A stretch of 64,000 nucleotides of DNA from Paenibacillus contaminans (GCF_003285015.1 NZ_QMFB01000020.1:1-64000); one strand, 5' to 3'; positions 1 through 8,275 are shown, counted from the first letter of the stretch. Made by a program: numbers and translations. Notes: generated by a model not told the origin, from the letters alone.

Positions 1-60
1 TACAAAAAAAAGGTACCCACAGTCTGGACACTTTTTCAAAGTGTCCAGACTGTGGGTACC
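1..60 (-). terminator. Intrinsic terminator after the Nudix gene
   Basis: A perfect 23-bp inverted repeat (12-34 with 38-60) encloses a 3-base loop. Read on the minus strand it is followed at once by seven T residues (positions 10-4), the layout of a Rho-independent terminator. It lies just downstream of the minus-strand Nudix gene, which it probably ends. The stem is unusually long and contains no mismatch. Confidence 0.85.
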
Positions 61-93
61 AGTGTATTTTGACCGTCAGCTTTCTTATTATTA

Positions 94-654
94 TTAGTCT
101 GCCGCGGCATCCCTTCGACGAATATCGTTTGCCAGCTCGTATAGTTCCGCTAAATCCGGTCTGCCCGTCGCGAGAAAATTTTGTTTGGCTTCCTGCAAGG
201 TCATCGCCTCGACTGCCGCCACCTTCTCGCCGTCCTCCGGAATTACCGGTGCGGATATAAGCTGCACATCGCCGTATCCGACGACCCGATAATACACGGG
301 ATGAGGCAAATGAGGCCGGTAAGGGTTTTCGGCTGATGAAATAAATTTCCATGCTCCGAAAACCTTAATCGGGGCGACCAGCCTTGCCCCGGCTTCCTCT
401 ATAAGCTCACGCTCGATAGCAGCTTTATAGCTCTCATTCGCTTCCAACGTACCCCCGGGAATCTCCCAATTGCCGTTGTCCAGCCTGATTAAGACGCACT
501 TGTCTTCAATAAAGGGTACGATATTTACATTGCTTATCAATCGTTCGGGCGGTATTTCCTCGTATACGTCAAAATCCGAAACACTTTTCCCCCAATCATA
601 TGTACCGAAAAGATTCGGGTATTTTTGCTTATACACGGACGTTTCCGCTCCCAT
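94..654 (-). CDS. Nudix hydrolase
   Basis: Predicted Nudix-fold pyrophosphohydrolase of 186 residues, acting in the cytoplasm on a nucleoside diphosphate linked to another group; the exact substrate cannot be read from sequence. The Nudix box is complete at residues 68-90: a Gly, five residues, Glu74, seven residues, then Arg82-Glu83 and the Glu86-Glu87 pair that binds metal, followed by Ala-Gly. It is preceded by the usual 'W-E-I-P-G-G' strand. The ATG start has a GGAGGGA ribosome site about 6 bases upstream. It stands alone and ends in a strong terminator. Family call firm, substrate unknown. Confidence 0.9.
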   Translation of the reverse strand: MGAETSVYKQKYPNLFGTYDWGKSVSDFDVYEEIPPERLISNVNIVPFIEDKCVLIRLDNGNWEIPGGTLEANESYKAAIERELIEEAGARLVAPIKVFGAWKFISSAENPYRPHLPHPVYYRVVGYGDVQLISAPVIPEDGEKVAAVEAMTLQEAKQNFLATGRPDLAELYELANDIRRRDAAAD

Positions 655-892
655 TCAACATCCCTCCATCATTTGACTCTTATTTCGTGAAGCGATGCCA
701 TTCGATCACCACGACTCTCGCCTCCGTTAAAGTTTCAAAACACCCCTTTATGTCGAAAAAGCGGCTGTGGCGGCTGTTAGAGAAGAGCACTCGCTTTGAA
801 TCCCGCTGACCAAGCTTACACGTGCTGGTTCCCCGCCAGCAAGGATTATCACTTTGTCACCCAAACTATGGTGTCCATTTCTTCCGCCCCTT

Positions 893-1118
893 CTAGTACC
901 CGCGGAATCGCGGTAAAGCTAGGTCCGGATAGCTGTTTATTTCAATAATATGGCCGTCAGGATCTCTTATCCCAAATTCCCGATATGGGCCATTCGTTCC
1001 CATACCATATACTACGATTTCCCCTACGTCATACTTCTTGTATTTCAAAGTCGAATGAAGCTCGTCAATATCTGACGTTTTAAAACTTAGAACAGCAGAT
1101 TCTTGATCATTAAGGGAG
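893..1118 (-). pseudogene. Remnant of a VOC (glyoxalase-fold) protein
   Basis: On the minus strand an open stretch of about 75 codons ends at a TAG (893-895). It encodes a typical C-terminal half of a VOC-superfamily protein: 'VLSFKTSDIDELHSTL', then 'REFGIRDPDGHIIEI', where DPDG-x-x-x-E/I is the family's last strand and usual metal-binding Glu. No start codon with a ribosome site exists, and upstream stop codons (around 1119-1124) close the frame next to a dispersed repeat. A full VOC protein has about 120-140 residues, so the N-terminal half is missing. I read this as a decayed gene, possibly truncated when the neighbouring repeat arrived. Confidence 0.7.
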
Positions 1119-1133
1119 AACTACTACGGATAA

Positions 1134-1434
1134 GGGCCATCATAATGAGGAAAAAATTACTATTCGTGAGGCAAACCTCACTATTCCAAATCGAAAACCC
1201 GTGTTTCGGTAAGGTAATGAGGCAAATGCAACTATTAGTGAGTCAAACGAAATTGATAGTTGCGTTTGCCTCACTAAGGGGCGGGAACGAGCATTTTACC
1301 TGCGAAATAGTGAGGACAGCCTCATGAACAATAAGATTTTCTCCACTAATCGCACGGTTCGTGCATAACCATTACGATATCCGTGTTTACTATCGTAACC
1401 AGGTCATCACTCCCTAGTTTTAGACTTGATGGCG
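1134..1434 (+). repeat. Dispersed hairpin-rich repeat, copy R1
   Basis: About 300 bases that recur at 41433-41835 (same strand) and 48100-48460 (opposite strand). R1 and R3 are very similar and R2 is more diverged. The copy holds several self-complementary pieces built on TGAGGCAAA: GTGAGG-CAAA-CCTCAC, then a long stem pairing TGAGGCAAATGCAACTAT with ATAGTTGCGTTTGCCTCA around a 20-base loop, then TGAGG-ACAG-CCTCA. A 57-codon frame is open in all three copies, but the hairpins explain the conservation at least as well. No transposase or target-site duplication is visible. Probably a non-autonomous intergenic element. Confidence 0.75.
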
Positions 1435-1584
1435 TACTAGCGGAACAATTCCTCTATTAACGCAGCCTAGGATCCAGTCCGGATTACAGAGCACACAGTC
1501 GATCGCGGCACTATTCACTGCACTTACTCCTTCTTGCAACAGTGGCCACACCGTAAGGCATTCGTTCGCCTTCAACCGGCAAAA

Positions 1585-2286
1585 CTATTTCCGAGCCTTC
1601 ACGATCAGAAAATGAGGATTCTTATTAATCCGCTCATACCAGGGTTCGTCCTTAAATTCCGGGCTTGGCTGCGGCTCGACGATTCGATCGATAATAAAAC
1701 GCTCCGATGTTCTATTCAATATTTCTTGCAGCGGCCTTCGATAGAAGGTGACCTCCACCGGACCGGCTTCTTTTTTGTTCCAAACTTCAGATAATAACTC
1801 CCGGGCGAAGTAGTCCGACCTATCAAAACTCTTAAAATCCATAAACGGATGATGCACGGAAAAAATCAGGCTTCCCTCCGGCTTCATCACGCGGTGGAAT
1901 TCACAAAAGACCGGCGCCCAATCTTCAATATAATGAAGGGTTAGTGAACTTACGATAAGGTCGAACGACTCGTCGTCAAAAGGGAGCGGTTCCGTTAGAT
2001 CGCAAGCGAATACCGTCGCTTTATCGCCGACCCGCCTTTTGGAGGCTTCGACCATTTGGGGGCTCAGATCAATGGCTGTAACTTGAGCGCCCATCCTAAT
2101 AAATTGCTCCGTATACCATCCGGCGGCGCAGCCCGCATCGAGGACTGAAAGCCGATTCATGTCTTGCGGCAGAAGACTTATCATCGCCGGCCGTTCGTAA
2201 TATGCGTTATACGCGCTCTGCGTGTCGACATGCTTCTCGTAATCTTTCGCTAATTTAGCGTAAGCTTCGATCACCTTATCCTTCAT
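1585..2286 (-). CDS. Class I SAM-dependent methyltransferase
   Basis: Methyltransferase of the common ubiE/Methyltransf_11 type, 233 residues from the chosen start. SAM-binding motif I is 'VLDAGCAAGWY' (about residues 48-58). The acidic end of strand 2 is 'VTAIDLSPQMV', then 'FDLIVSSLTLHYIEDW' and 'HRVMKPEGSLIFSVHHP', the standard motif IV and post-motif order. The substrate is not predictable. The ATG at 2286 has an AGAGGGA site 8-9 bases upstream and overlaps the stop of the small upstream frame by ATGA, suggesting translational coupling. An upstream TTG (2322) would also be in frame but lacks a ribosome site. Confidence 0.88.
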   Translation of the reverse strand: MKDKVIEAYAKLAKDYEKHVDTQSAYNAYYERPAMISLLPQDMNRLSVLDAGCAAGWYTEQFIRMGAQVTAIDLSPQMVEASKRRVGDKATVFACDLTEPLPFDDESFDLIVSSLTLHYIEDWAPVFCEFHRVMKPEGSLIFSVHHPFMDFKSFDRSDYFARELLSEVWNKKEAGPVEVTFYRRPLQEILNRTSERFIIDRIVEPQPSPEFKDEPWYERINKNPHFLIVKARK

Positions 2287-2408
2287 TGTCTTCGTCCCTC
2301 TTCCATCAAGGAGTCCATACAACGAAATCCATCCTTGGAATACGCATTAATAGCCTCGAAAACAACCCATTCGTTCGAAAATTTCTCACGAACCTCTTGC
2401 CATTGCAT
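2283..2408 (-). CDS. Small hypothetical protein, possibly truncated
   Basis: A 41-residue frame starting 'MQWQEVREKFSNEWVVFEAI' with a very good GGAGG ribosome site (TTTTTGGAGGCGGCGAT) directly upstream of the ATG at 2408. Its first 30 residues resemble, from memory, the start of a small Firmicutes protein of unknown function that is usually about twice as long; here the frame ends early in an unrelated-looking tail (EEGRRQ). Its TGA overlaps the methyltransferase ATG. It may be a truncated gene whose translation now feeds the methyltransferase. Function unknown. Confidence 0.5.
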   Translation of the reverse strand: MQWQEVREKFSNEWVVFEAINAYSKDGFRCMDSLMEEGRRQ

Positions 2409-2486
2409 ATCGCCGCCTCCAAAAACAGATATTTCTATATGAAGTAAGTATACCATACCCTCTTCCTTCAAATTTCTTGAAACTGC

Positions 2487-4163
2487 TCAGCCAAGCAAAC
2501 GCGATTTAATGATCTCGAGCTGATCATCCAGCGAATAAGGGTCCTCGAAGGCAAAGCGATACGGATTGCAAAAAAATGCGCGGCCTTCCCGGACTGCCGG
2601 CAGGCTTTGCCATAACTCATGCTTGGTCAATACCGAGCAATCGCCATACATGGATACAAAAATATAATCGCCGGCATACGCAGGCAAAGCGGACAGCGGA
2701 ATTTCTATACTGAGCTTTTCTTCGTTCAGCTCGTTGCGCAGCAATACAGGGGCGGGGAGCTGCAAGGCACGGTACATGCTGAAGCTTCCATATCCTGCAT
2801 AATGGCCTTGAACAAACAGTTTTCCATCCAAAAATAACAAATTTGTTATGCTATAGTCGTGGCCAAGCTTAGCCTGAATTTGTGTCCGCGCTTGCTCGGT
2901 ACGCCATTTGTAATCTTCGATCCATTGCTCGGCCATATCCGATTTTCCAAGCACCTTGCCGAGCAAGCTGTACTTCTCCAGCGGATCGGTGCTGGCGTAC
3001 GGAATAAGTATCGTCGGTGCAATTTGCTTGAGTTGTTCGTACTGGCGTTCATTTTGCGTCACGATCAGATCCGGTTGAAGCTGGGAGACAAGGGGCAGGC
3101 TTATCGGAAAGCCTTCCCCAATATCGGTGATTTCGCTTAATTTGCTGTTATGGCGTTGAGTATCCGCAAGAAAATGAGGCTGGAGCATATTCGATCGAAC
3201 GCCAACCGGAATGATGCCGAGCTTCAGCAATTGCCCCATGTACTGATCGGCAACGATACGCTCCGGAGTCGAATGCAGGGTGGCGATTTGCAGCTGGCGG
3301 TGCTTGTTGCGGGCATATTGGCGCGGGGACTGGCCAACCGTCTGCTTGAAGCGGCGGTTAAAATAAAATTCATCCCGGTAGCCGACCATTCTGGATATAT
3401 CGGATAAATGGCCGCCCGTCAGCAGCAGTTGTTTGGCATGGTGAATGCGCAGCTCAGTCAAATAATCCGTAACGCTGCTATTCGTCAGCTTGCGAAATAG
3501 ATCGGTGAACTGCCGGCGGCTCATCCTTGCCTCGCTTGCCAGCTTGTCGACCGTAATATTCTCATGATAAGCCGTACGCATATAGTCAATGGCCCGTTCG
3601 ACGGCTTTCTTGCGATCCTGCTCTTTGCCGGTATGCAAACCGCGCTCCAACAAAATCAGCATCATGCATTCCTGAACATGCATATGATTGGCCAGCTGCT
3701 GCAACGGATCGGTGCTGTTTCGATTCTGATTCAGTTGATCGAGACTTCGGGACAATCGCTGTGAAGACACTTTCCACACCGTGTTATGGGGAAACAGCTC
3801 CAAACATGTCGACAGCGCCGACGCCGGCAGCACATCGTTCTTGCCGTCCGGAACACCGACGCTTTGCACGGTATAGGAGAGCATATAACACTCGGCAAGG
3901 CTTTCTTCAGCGCCGGCCAGTACAATTGCGGTTTCCGGAGCAAGCGAAACAAGCTCCCCCTGTTGCAAATGCAGGTTCTCCTGCCGATCGGCATGACTCA
4001 CCGTGACAGTCAGGCTGCCTCTTGTATTCGCTATCAGCATCGGCTGCTCCGTTACAAAATCGATGCGGCCGGATTGTTCAAGAAACCGCTGCCGCTGCAT
4101 GCCGCAAAGCATAAAGGAGATCGAACGCGGTGCGCGCCCAAGCTGTTCAGACCATTCGCCCAT
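2487..4163 (-). CDS. AraC regulator with siderophore-binding domain (Btr-like)
   Basis: A 558-residue soluble regulator built like Bacillus subtilis Btr, the bacillibactin-responsive activator. It has an N-terminal sensor/arm region (1-175), an AraC double helix-turn-helix (about 185-285, with 'VDKLASEARMSRRQFTDLFR' and 'GYRDEFYFNRRFKQTVGQSP'), then a cytoplasmic copy of the TroA/FeuA siderophore-binding fold (about 295-558) without a signal peptide. The last domain is clearly homologous to the lipoprotein encoded just upstream: both share 'LKLGI-P-VR-NML', '-GFP-', 'PDLI', and a C-terminal 'F-DPYSL--QL-II'. The inference is that iron-siderophore that has entered the cell is sensed here and activates the uptake gene. 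ATG start with AAGAAGGG upstream. Confidence 0.88.
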   Translation of the reverse strand: MGEWSEQLGRAPRSISFMLCGMQRQRFLEQSGRIDFVTEQPMLIANTRGSLTVTVSHADRQENLHLQQGELVSLAPETAIVLAGAEESLAECYMLSYTVQSVGVPDGKNDVLPASALSTCLELFPHNTVWKVSSQRLSRSLDQLNQNRNSTDPLQQLANHMHVQECMMLILLERGLHTGKEQDRKKAVERAIDYMRTAYHENITVDKLASEARMSRRQFTDLFRKLTNSSVTDYLTELRIHHAKQLLLTGGHLSDISRMVGYRDEFYFNRRFKQTVGQSPRQYARNKHRQLQIATLHSTPERIVADQYMGQLLKLGIIPVGVRSNMLQPHFLADTQRHNSKLSEITDIGEGFPISLPLVSQLQPDLIVTQNERQYEQLKQIAPTILIPYASTDPLEKYSLLGKVLGKSDMAEQWIEDYKWRTEQARTQIQAKLGHDYSITNLLFLDGKLFVQGHYAGYGSFSMYRALQLPAPVLLRNELNEEKLSIEIPLSALPAYAGDYIFVSMYGDCSVLTKHELWQSLPAVREGRAFFCNPYRFAFEDPYSLDDQLEIIKSRLLG

Positions 4164-4230
4164 CTATTTTCCCTTCTTCCGCTTCTTCCTCACTTGCTTT
4201 CACGAGTCGTTTTTTGCTCCTCTTATCATA

Positions 4231-4268
4231 CAAAAACAAGCCCGTTATCCTCAAGATCGGGAACGGGC
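4231..4268 (-). terminator. Terminator between siderophore lipoprotein and regulator
   Basis: On the minus strand GCCCGTT and AACGGGC pair across a 15-base loop (4240-4246 with 4262-4268) and are followed by TTGTTTTTGT. It would end the transcript of the lipoprotein gene before the Btr-like regulator gene, or act as an attenuator giving more lipoprotein than regulator. Confidence 0.65.
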
Positions 4269-4293
4269 ATTCGAATCTATGAGATTTAGCCAA

Positions 4294-5250
4294 TTACTTG
4301 GCTCCTGTCAACAAATTGGCGATCACGTCAAGCTGGGCTTCCAAGGAATACGGATCGTCCATTGCGAAAATTTTGGAGTCGTAAAAATAAACCTGATTGT
4401 TTTTGACGGCAGGCGTGCTTTTCCAGAAGTCGCTTTCGAGCAATTCTTTCGCCTTCGCTTCGTTAACAACCGTAATAAAAGCATGGTCACCCATATATTC
4501 AGGAACCGCTTCTAGCGACAGCTCGGCGCTCCCCATATCTTTATTTCGCAAATCGTTTGCTTTGTCAGTCGGCTTCAGCTTCAACGCATCATAGATCATA
4601 TAACCGCCGTATGCGCCATTCGGGCCAAATACAAAGACGTTTTTTTCGAACACCGCCATAACCGATACGGTTTGTCCTTCTTTCAACTTGCCGGAGGCGT
4701 AGATTTTGTCGCGTGCGCTCGTTAATGCTTTCTGAAACTGTTCGATCCACTTGTTCGCCTCGGCGGTTTTATCGAATAACTCGGCGATTTTCAGGAATTT
4801 ATCCATTGGTGTTGTAAAACTCTTCGACCAGTATGGAATGTTGACCGTTGGAGCAATTTTGCTGTATTGTTCCTGATTGTTCGGGAGCGCGCTGATGATC
4901 AAATCCGGATCGAGCGAAGCAAGCTTTTCCAAATTAAGCGGAAAACCTCCCAAGTCTTCGATTCCGGTCAATATGTCCTTATCAAGCTTCGCGTAAGGAA
5001 TCCATTCCTCTTTCAGCATATTCTCGCGTACGGCGATAGGTTTGATGCCTAGTTTAATAAGATGGCCCATATGCTGATCGGAAGCGACGCGCAGCGGCTT
5101 GACGGGAACATCCGTGACCCCCGCATCATGCGTGAAGGAACGTGTAGGGACGGAGGCGTCTTTTTCCTGTTTGCTGCCGCAGGCGGAGAGCAGAAGCAAA
5201 ACGATGCAAAGCAGGCTTATTCTTGCAGCAGCAGTACGGATCAAATTCAT
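4294..5250 (-). CDS. Iron-siderophore ABC transporter binding lipoprotein
   Basis: A 318-residue FeuA/FhuD-type substrate-binding protein that would bind a ferric siderophore outside the membrane and pass it to an ABC permease. It opens with a lipoprotein signal peptide (hydrophobic ISLLCIVLLLL, lipobox LSAC, Cys24) followed by a polar linker, then the two-lobed TroA fold ('RVASDQHMGHLIKLGI', 'LASLDPDLIISA', C-terminal 'FAMDDPYSLEAQLDVI'). No permease or ATPase gene is adjacent, so those must lie elsewhere. A Fur box sits 24-44 bases upstream, so expression should rise under iron starvation. The Btr-like regulator downstream contains a homologous binding domain. Confidence 0.9.
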   Translation of the reverse strand: MNLIRTAAARISLLCIVLLLLSACGSKQEKDASVPTRSFTHDAGVTDVPVKPLRVASDQHMGHLIKLGIKPIAVRENMLKEEWIPYAKLDKDILTGIEDLGGFPLNLEKLASLDPDLIISALPNNQEQYSKIAPTVNIPYWSKSFTTPMDKFLKIAELFDKTAEANKWIEQFQKALTSARDKIYASGKLKEGQTVSVMAVFEKNVFVFGPNGAYGGYMIYDALKLKPTDKANDLRNKDMGSAELSLEAVPEYMGDHAFITVVNEAKAKELLESDFWKSTPAVKNNQVYFYDSKIFAMDDPYSLEAQLDVIANLLTGAK

Positions 5251-5273
5251 GTTTTGATACCCCTTTTTTTAAA

Positions 5274-5294
5274 TGATAATGATAATTACTATCA
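5274..5294 (-). promoter_or_regulatory. Fur box of the siderophore lipoprotein gene
   Basis: Positions 5275-5293 match the classical 19-bp Fur consensus at 17 of 19 positions, and the flanking T/A extends the palindrome (TGATAATGATAATTACTATCA). It lies 24-44 bases upstream of the ATG at 5250, overlapping the expected promoter, so Fur-iron should repress the gene. Confidence 0.85.
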
Positions 5295-5458
5295 CTGATT
5301 ATAAGGAACTGCCGTTAACGGCTCAATGGAAAAACAGGTGCTTTTTTTGTACTTTTGAGCACGCTAAGACATTCTGCAACCATCGTTAATAAATTTGTCG
5401 CCGACTTCGCTGCAAACGATTTGACCCCGTTGTTTACACTTATAAGTTCTTACAGTTT

Positions 5459-5494
5459 GAAAAAAAAGAACCGTCAGCGATCCTGACGGTTCTT
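5459..5494 (-). terminator. Terminator of the sugar isomerase gene
   Basis: A perfect 12-bp stem (5466-5477 with 5483-5494, AAGAACCGTCAG and its complement) with a 5-base loop is followed on the minus strand by eight T residues. It sits downstream of the minus-strand isomerase gene. The stretch 5297-5458 between it and the Fur-controlled promoter shows no gene. Confidence 0.9.
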
Positions 5495-5558
5495 CCAGTC
5501 TTGATATTCCTCTATCCGCGCTTCGAGACTATATGAACGCAAGCCTCAACTCGTTCCC

Positions 5559-6380
5559 CTACGCTCCATACCAAAGCTTCAGATCGCTTACCGTCTGCAA
5601 AATATCCTTCCGCTGCTCCTCGCCGGATATTTCACGTTCGATAATGTATTCGCCGGTGAAGCCTATTTCTTTAAGCTTGGTTATGAATGCCGGAAAATTC
5701 ACCTTCCCCGTACCTGCCCGCACCTCTTCGCCCAGCCTGTCGCCGTCGGTCGGATACAGCCCATCCTTCACATGAATATTGCGCACATAGGAACCGATCG
5801 TGTCAAGCGCGTCAATCGGATTGCCTTTGCCGTACAAAATCAGATTCGCAGGGTCCAGGTTAATGCCCAAATTGGAGGTTCCTACCCGCTGAATGGTACG
5901 CAGCAGCACGATCGGCGTTTCTTGCCCGGTTTCGAACCAGAAGCCGATACCTTTGCTTTCGCAATATTCCGCCACCTCGCGTATAGCCTCGACAACCTTC
6001 GGATATTCCGGGTCGGTCATGTTCTCGGGAATAAATCCGCAGTGGGTGATGATTGCAGGCGCGCCGATCCATACCGCAAAATCCGCCCATCCCTTAAGCG
6101 CCGCGATCCGTTCCTCGCGATACTGCTCCGGCACGAGCCCCAGCGTGACCGGTCCCTCCGTAAAATTCCACACCGCCGGCCCGGGAACGCCCGCCCAAAC
6201 CGCGCAAATGCGAACATTCGCTTCTTTTGCTTCTTTTACTACGCGCTCGGCCACCTCAGGCGTACAGCTCCCGCGGTCCCACCCGCAAAGCTGACACACA
6301 GGCAAGCCATAATCGCTGACTACCTGAAACATGTTGCCCTCAGTTTTTACGTTAAGCAGATGAATGACGCCAATATCCAT
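5559..6380 (-). CDS. Sugar phosphate isomerase/epimerase, TIM-barrel family
   Basis: Predicted xylose-isomerase-like TIM-barrel enzyme (AP endonuclease 2 fold), 273 residues, the usual length. Metal-binding and barrel motifs visible in order: 'HCGFIPE', 'FWFETGQETP', 'LGINLDPANLILYGKGNP', 'YVRNIHVKDGLYP', and C-terminal 'GEYIIEREISGE', where the Glu/Asp/His/Glu set would hold a divalent metal. Such proteins interconvert or rearrange sugars or inositol derivatives; the substrate is unknown. GGGAGG lies 8 bases before the ATG. It is divergent from an AraC regulator at 6604, which is the likely controller. It ends in a strong terminator. Confidence 0.87.
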   Translation of the reverse strand: MDIGVIHLLNVKTEGNMFQVVSDYGLPVCQLCGWDRGSCTPEVAERVVKEAKEANVRICAVWAGVPGPAVWNFTEGPVTLGLVPEQYREERIAALKGWADFAVWIGAPAIITHCGFIPENMTDPEYPKVVEAIREVAEYCESKGIGFWFETGQETPIVLLRTIQRVGTSNLGINLDPANLILYGKGNPIDALDTIGSYVRNIHVKDGLYPTDGDRLGEEVRAGTGKVNFPAFITKLKEIGFTGEYIIEREISGEEQRKDILQTVSDLKLWYGA

Positions 6381-6548
6381 GATAAGTGCCTCCCATTCGA
6401 ATAATTTGCGATTATGCGACTTGCGTATTTTATGATTATGCAGTTGAACGAAACATCAGGCCCAAAGGAATACAGGCCGACAGTCACACTATATCGTTTC
6501 GTCCATTCGTTGGATTTAGCAAATGCACCCGTTAATTTGCACTTTTAT

Positions 6549-6576
6549 TTGCATTATCGAACCGATAATTTATACT
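6549..6576 (+). promoter_or_regulatory. Predicted sigmaA promoter of the AraC gene
   Basis: TTGCAT (6549-6554), a 16-base spacer and TATACT (6571-6576) precede the start at 6604. The site is in the divergent gap between this regulator and the isomerase, where the regulator probably binds as well. Confidence 0.55.
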
Positions 6577-6603
6577 TTATTTATATCGAAGGGAGATATG
6601 ACG

Positions 6604-7488
6604 ATGGACTTTATACCTTACAGACTTAGCGAACAACTTGTCGTTAACGACATATACACCTGTTTCTATTTCGAGATGTCCAATCGTCAGCATTATAACG
6701 GAGAAAGCCATGATTTTTGGGAATTGGTCTACGTGGATAAAGGCGAAGTGAACGCGGATACCCAATCCGGCTACTACCGGCTCAATCAGGGCAATATTCT
6801 CATCCATAGTCCTAACGAGTATCATCAGCTGGAGAGCACCGGTAAAAAAGCGCCGAATTTGTTCATAGTCACCTTCCGCTGCGATAACGAGGCGATGACC
6901 TTTTTTGACGAGCATAAGCTGTTCCGCATCGGACATGCCGAGCATGCCGTGCTGGCGCGCTTAATGAAGGAAAGTCAGAGTTCCTTCGGCTTGAATCTGT
7001 ACCCGATCATACCTAAAGAAAATACGCCGTTCGCCGCAGAGCAGCTTTTCAAAATTTACTTGGAGCAGCTTCTTATTTTGATCATACGCAATGGTCCTTC
7101 GGACAAGCCGCAAGCCCCTTTGTTGTCGACTACAACCGAAAATCAAAGCACGCATCTGAGCAAGCGGATCATCGACTATATCGAACGAAATTTGTCAGGC
7201 AAAATAACGTCGGACGACTTGAGCGCACAATTCAGCATAAGCAAAACGCAGATGAACATCCAATTCAAGCGTACGGTCGGGGTCGGGATCAACGCTTACG
7301 TCAATCGATTAAAAATCGAGCGCGCCAAAACATACATCCGCGAGGAACTGTACAATTTGACGGAAATATCGGATCTGCTCGGATACAGCAGCCTCCATTA
7401 TTTTTCGCGGGCTTTCAAAAATTCGGTCGGCATGACGCCCTCGGAATATGCCAGAACAATTAAAGCAAGGAACGAGTCCATGTCTTAG
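6604..7488 (+). CDS. AraC family transcriptional regulator, cupin type
   Basis: A 294-residue regulator with an N-terminal cupin sugar-sensing domain (about 10-150; 'YNGESHDFWELVYVDKGE', 'GNILIHSPNEYHQL') and a C-terminal AraC double helix-turn-helix (about 190-290; 'SDDLSAQFSISKTQMNIQFK', 'ISDLLGYSSLHYFSRAFKNS', 'GMTPSEYA'). I chose the ATG at 6604 because GGGAG (6591-6595) lies 8 bases before it; upstream in-frame starts lack a ribosome site. Divergent to the TIM-barrel isomerase gene, whose expression it probably controls in response to a sugar. Confidence 0.88.
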   Translation: MDFIPYRLSEQLVVNDIYTCFYFEMSNRQHYNGESHDFWELVYVDKGEVNADTQSGYYRLNQGNILIHSPNEYHQLESTGKKAPNLFIVTFRCDNEAMTFFDEHKLFRIGHAEHAVLARLMKESQSSFGLNLYPIIPKENTPFAAEQLFKIYLEQLLILIIRNGPSDKPQAPLLSTTTENQSTHLSKRIIDYIERNLSGKITSDDLSAQFSISKTQMNIQFKRTVGVGINAYVNRLKIERAKTYIREELYNLTEISDLLGYSSLHYFSRAFKNSVGMTPSEYARTIKARNESMS

Positions 7489-7569
7489 GTTCGTCTGCAA
7501 ACAAAAAGCGCCCGTTCGCAAAGAACTTCGGCGCCATGCCTTACTCCTCTATTAAGCTACCTGCAACTC

Positions 7570-8157
7570 TTAACCGGCGACCGCTTTAAAATAGTTGTAT
7601 ATTTTGTTCAGCTTTTCTTTATGCTTGCCCCGCGGACTCTCCATGCTGCCGAACTCGAAAAACTTCACTTTTTTGATGCCTACGTAGTTGAACAGCGCTT
7701 TGCGCATTAATACTTTGTGGGCGTTATTGAGCCAAAACAAAGGATAAAACGCCGGCCCCATCATAGTCGAAACGCAAACGACCGACTTCCCCTTCAACAA
7801 ACCTTCCGGCAAAAGCTTGCCCGTATCTTTGTACGCGAATCCCGAGGCAAACATTTGGTCGATATATCCGAGCAGCATCGCCGGAGGACGGCCCCACCAG
7901 ATCGGATAAACGAAAACGATTTTGTCCGCCCACAAAAGCTGCTCCCTGTATTTAGCAAGATCGGGATCCGTATGTATATCTCTCCTCCGCTTCTTTTCAT
8001 TAAAAACTAGAACCGGATTGAAGCCCTCCTCGTATAAATCCAATACTTTGATCTCGCCGATATTGCCGTTCTCCTTGCCGCCCGAAATAACTTCCTGCAA
8101 AAATGCATAGCTTAAGCTCTGATGATTAGGATGCGTATAAATGACCAGCATATTCAT
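7570..8157 (-). CDS. Flavodoxin-fold NAD(P)H quinone oxidoreductase
   Basis: A 195-residue protein of the NQO1/MdaB/KefF flavodoxin-like fold, which uses FMN or FAD to reduce quinones by two electrons and so blunts redox cycling. It starts 'MNMLVIYTHPNHQSLSYAFL', the phosphate-binding first loop; 'ADKIVFVYPIWWGRPPAML' is the typical middle strand and aromatic motif, and 'VVCVSTMMGP' follows. AAGGGG lies 8 bases before the ATG. It is divergent from a MarR regulator, with a long inverted repeat between them, a common quinone/oxidant-inducible arrangement (as in MhqR or YodB systems). Confidence 0.88.
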   Translation of the reverse strand: MNMLVIYTHPNHQSLSYAFLQEVISGGKENGNIGEIKVLDLYEEGFNPVLVFNEKKRRRDIHTDPDLAKYREQLLWADKIVFVYPIWWGRPPAMLLGYIDQMFASGFAYKDTGKLLPEGLLKGKSVVCVSTMMGPAFYPLFWLNNAHKVLMRKALFNYVGIKKVKFFEFGSMESPRGKHKEKLNKIYNYFKAVAG

Positions 8158-8173
8158 TTTGAAAACCCCTTAC

Positions 8174-8228
8174 TTATCATTTGATAACTAAAAGGTAACA
8201 CATCTCTTTTTTAGTTGTCAAATGATAA
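8174..8228. promoter_or_regulatory. Inverted repeat, probable MarR operator
   Basis: Two 20-base arms (8174-8193 TTATCATTTGATAACTAAAA and 8209-8228, its complement with one mismatch) face each other in the gap between the quinone reductase and the MarR gene. Each arm begins with a near palindrome TTATCA-TT-TGATAA, the size of one MarR dimer site, so two dimers could bind and cover both promoters. Confidence 0.7.
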
Positions 8229-8275
8229 TTGTATTTTGATAATATCTTTGTTATGGTGACTGTAGGGGTGATCTT

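Noticed and set aside
1103..1327. Small protein gene inside repeat R1 (and its counterparts in R2 and R3)
   Set aside because: The frame is conserved, but it is built from the hairpin motif, lacks a convincing ribosome site and in R2 lacks the equivalent start; kept only as a question in the findings.
1534..1794. Plus-strand frame of 86 codons
   Set aside because: Mostly antisense to the methyltransferase gene and without coding features.
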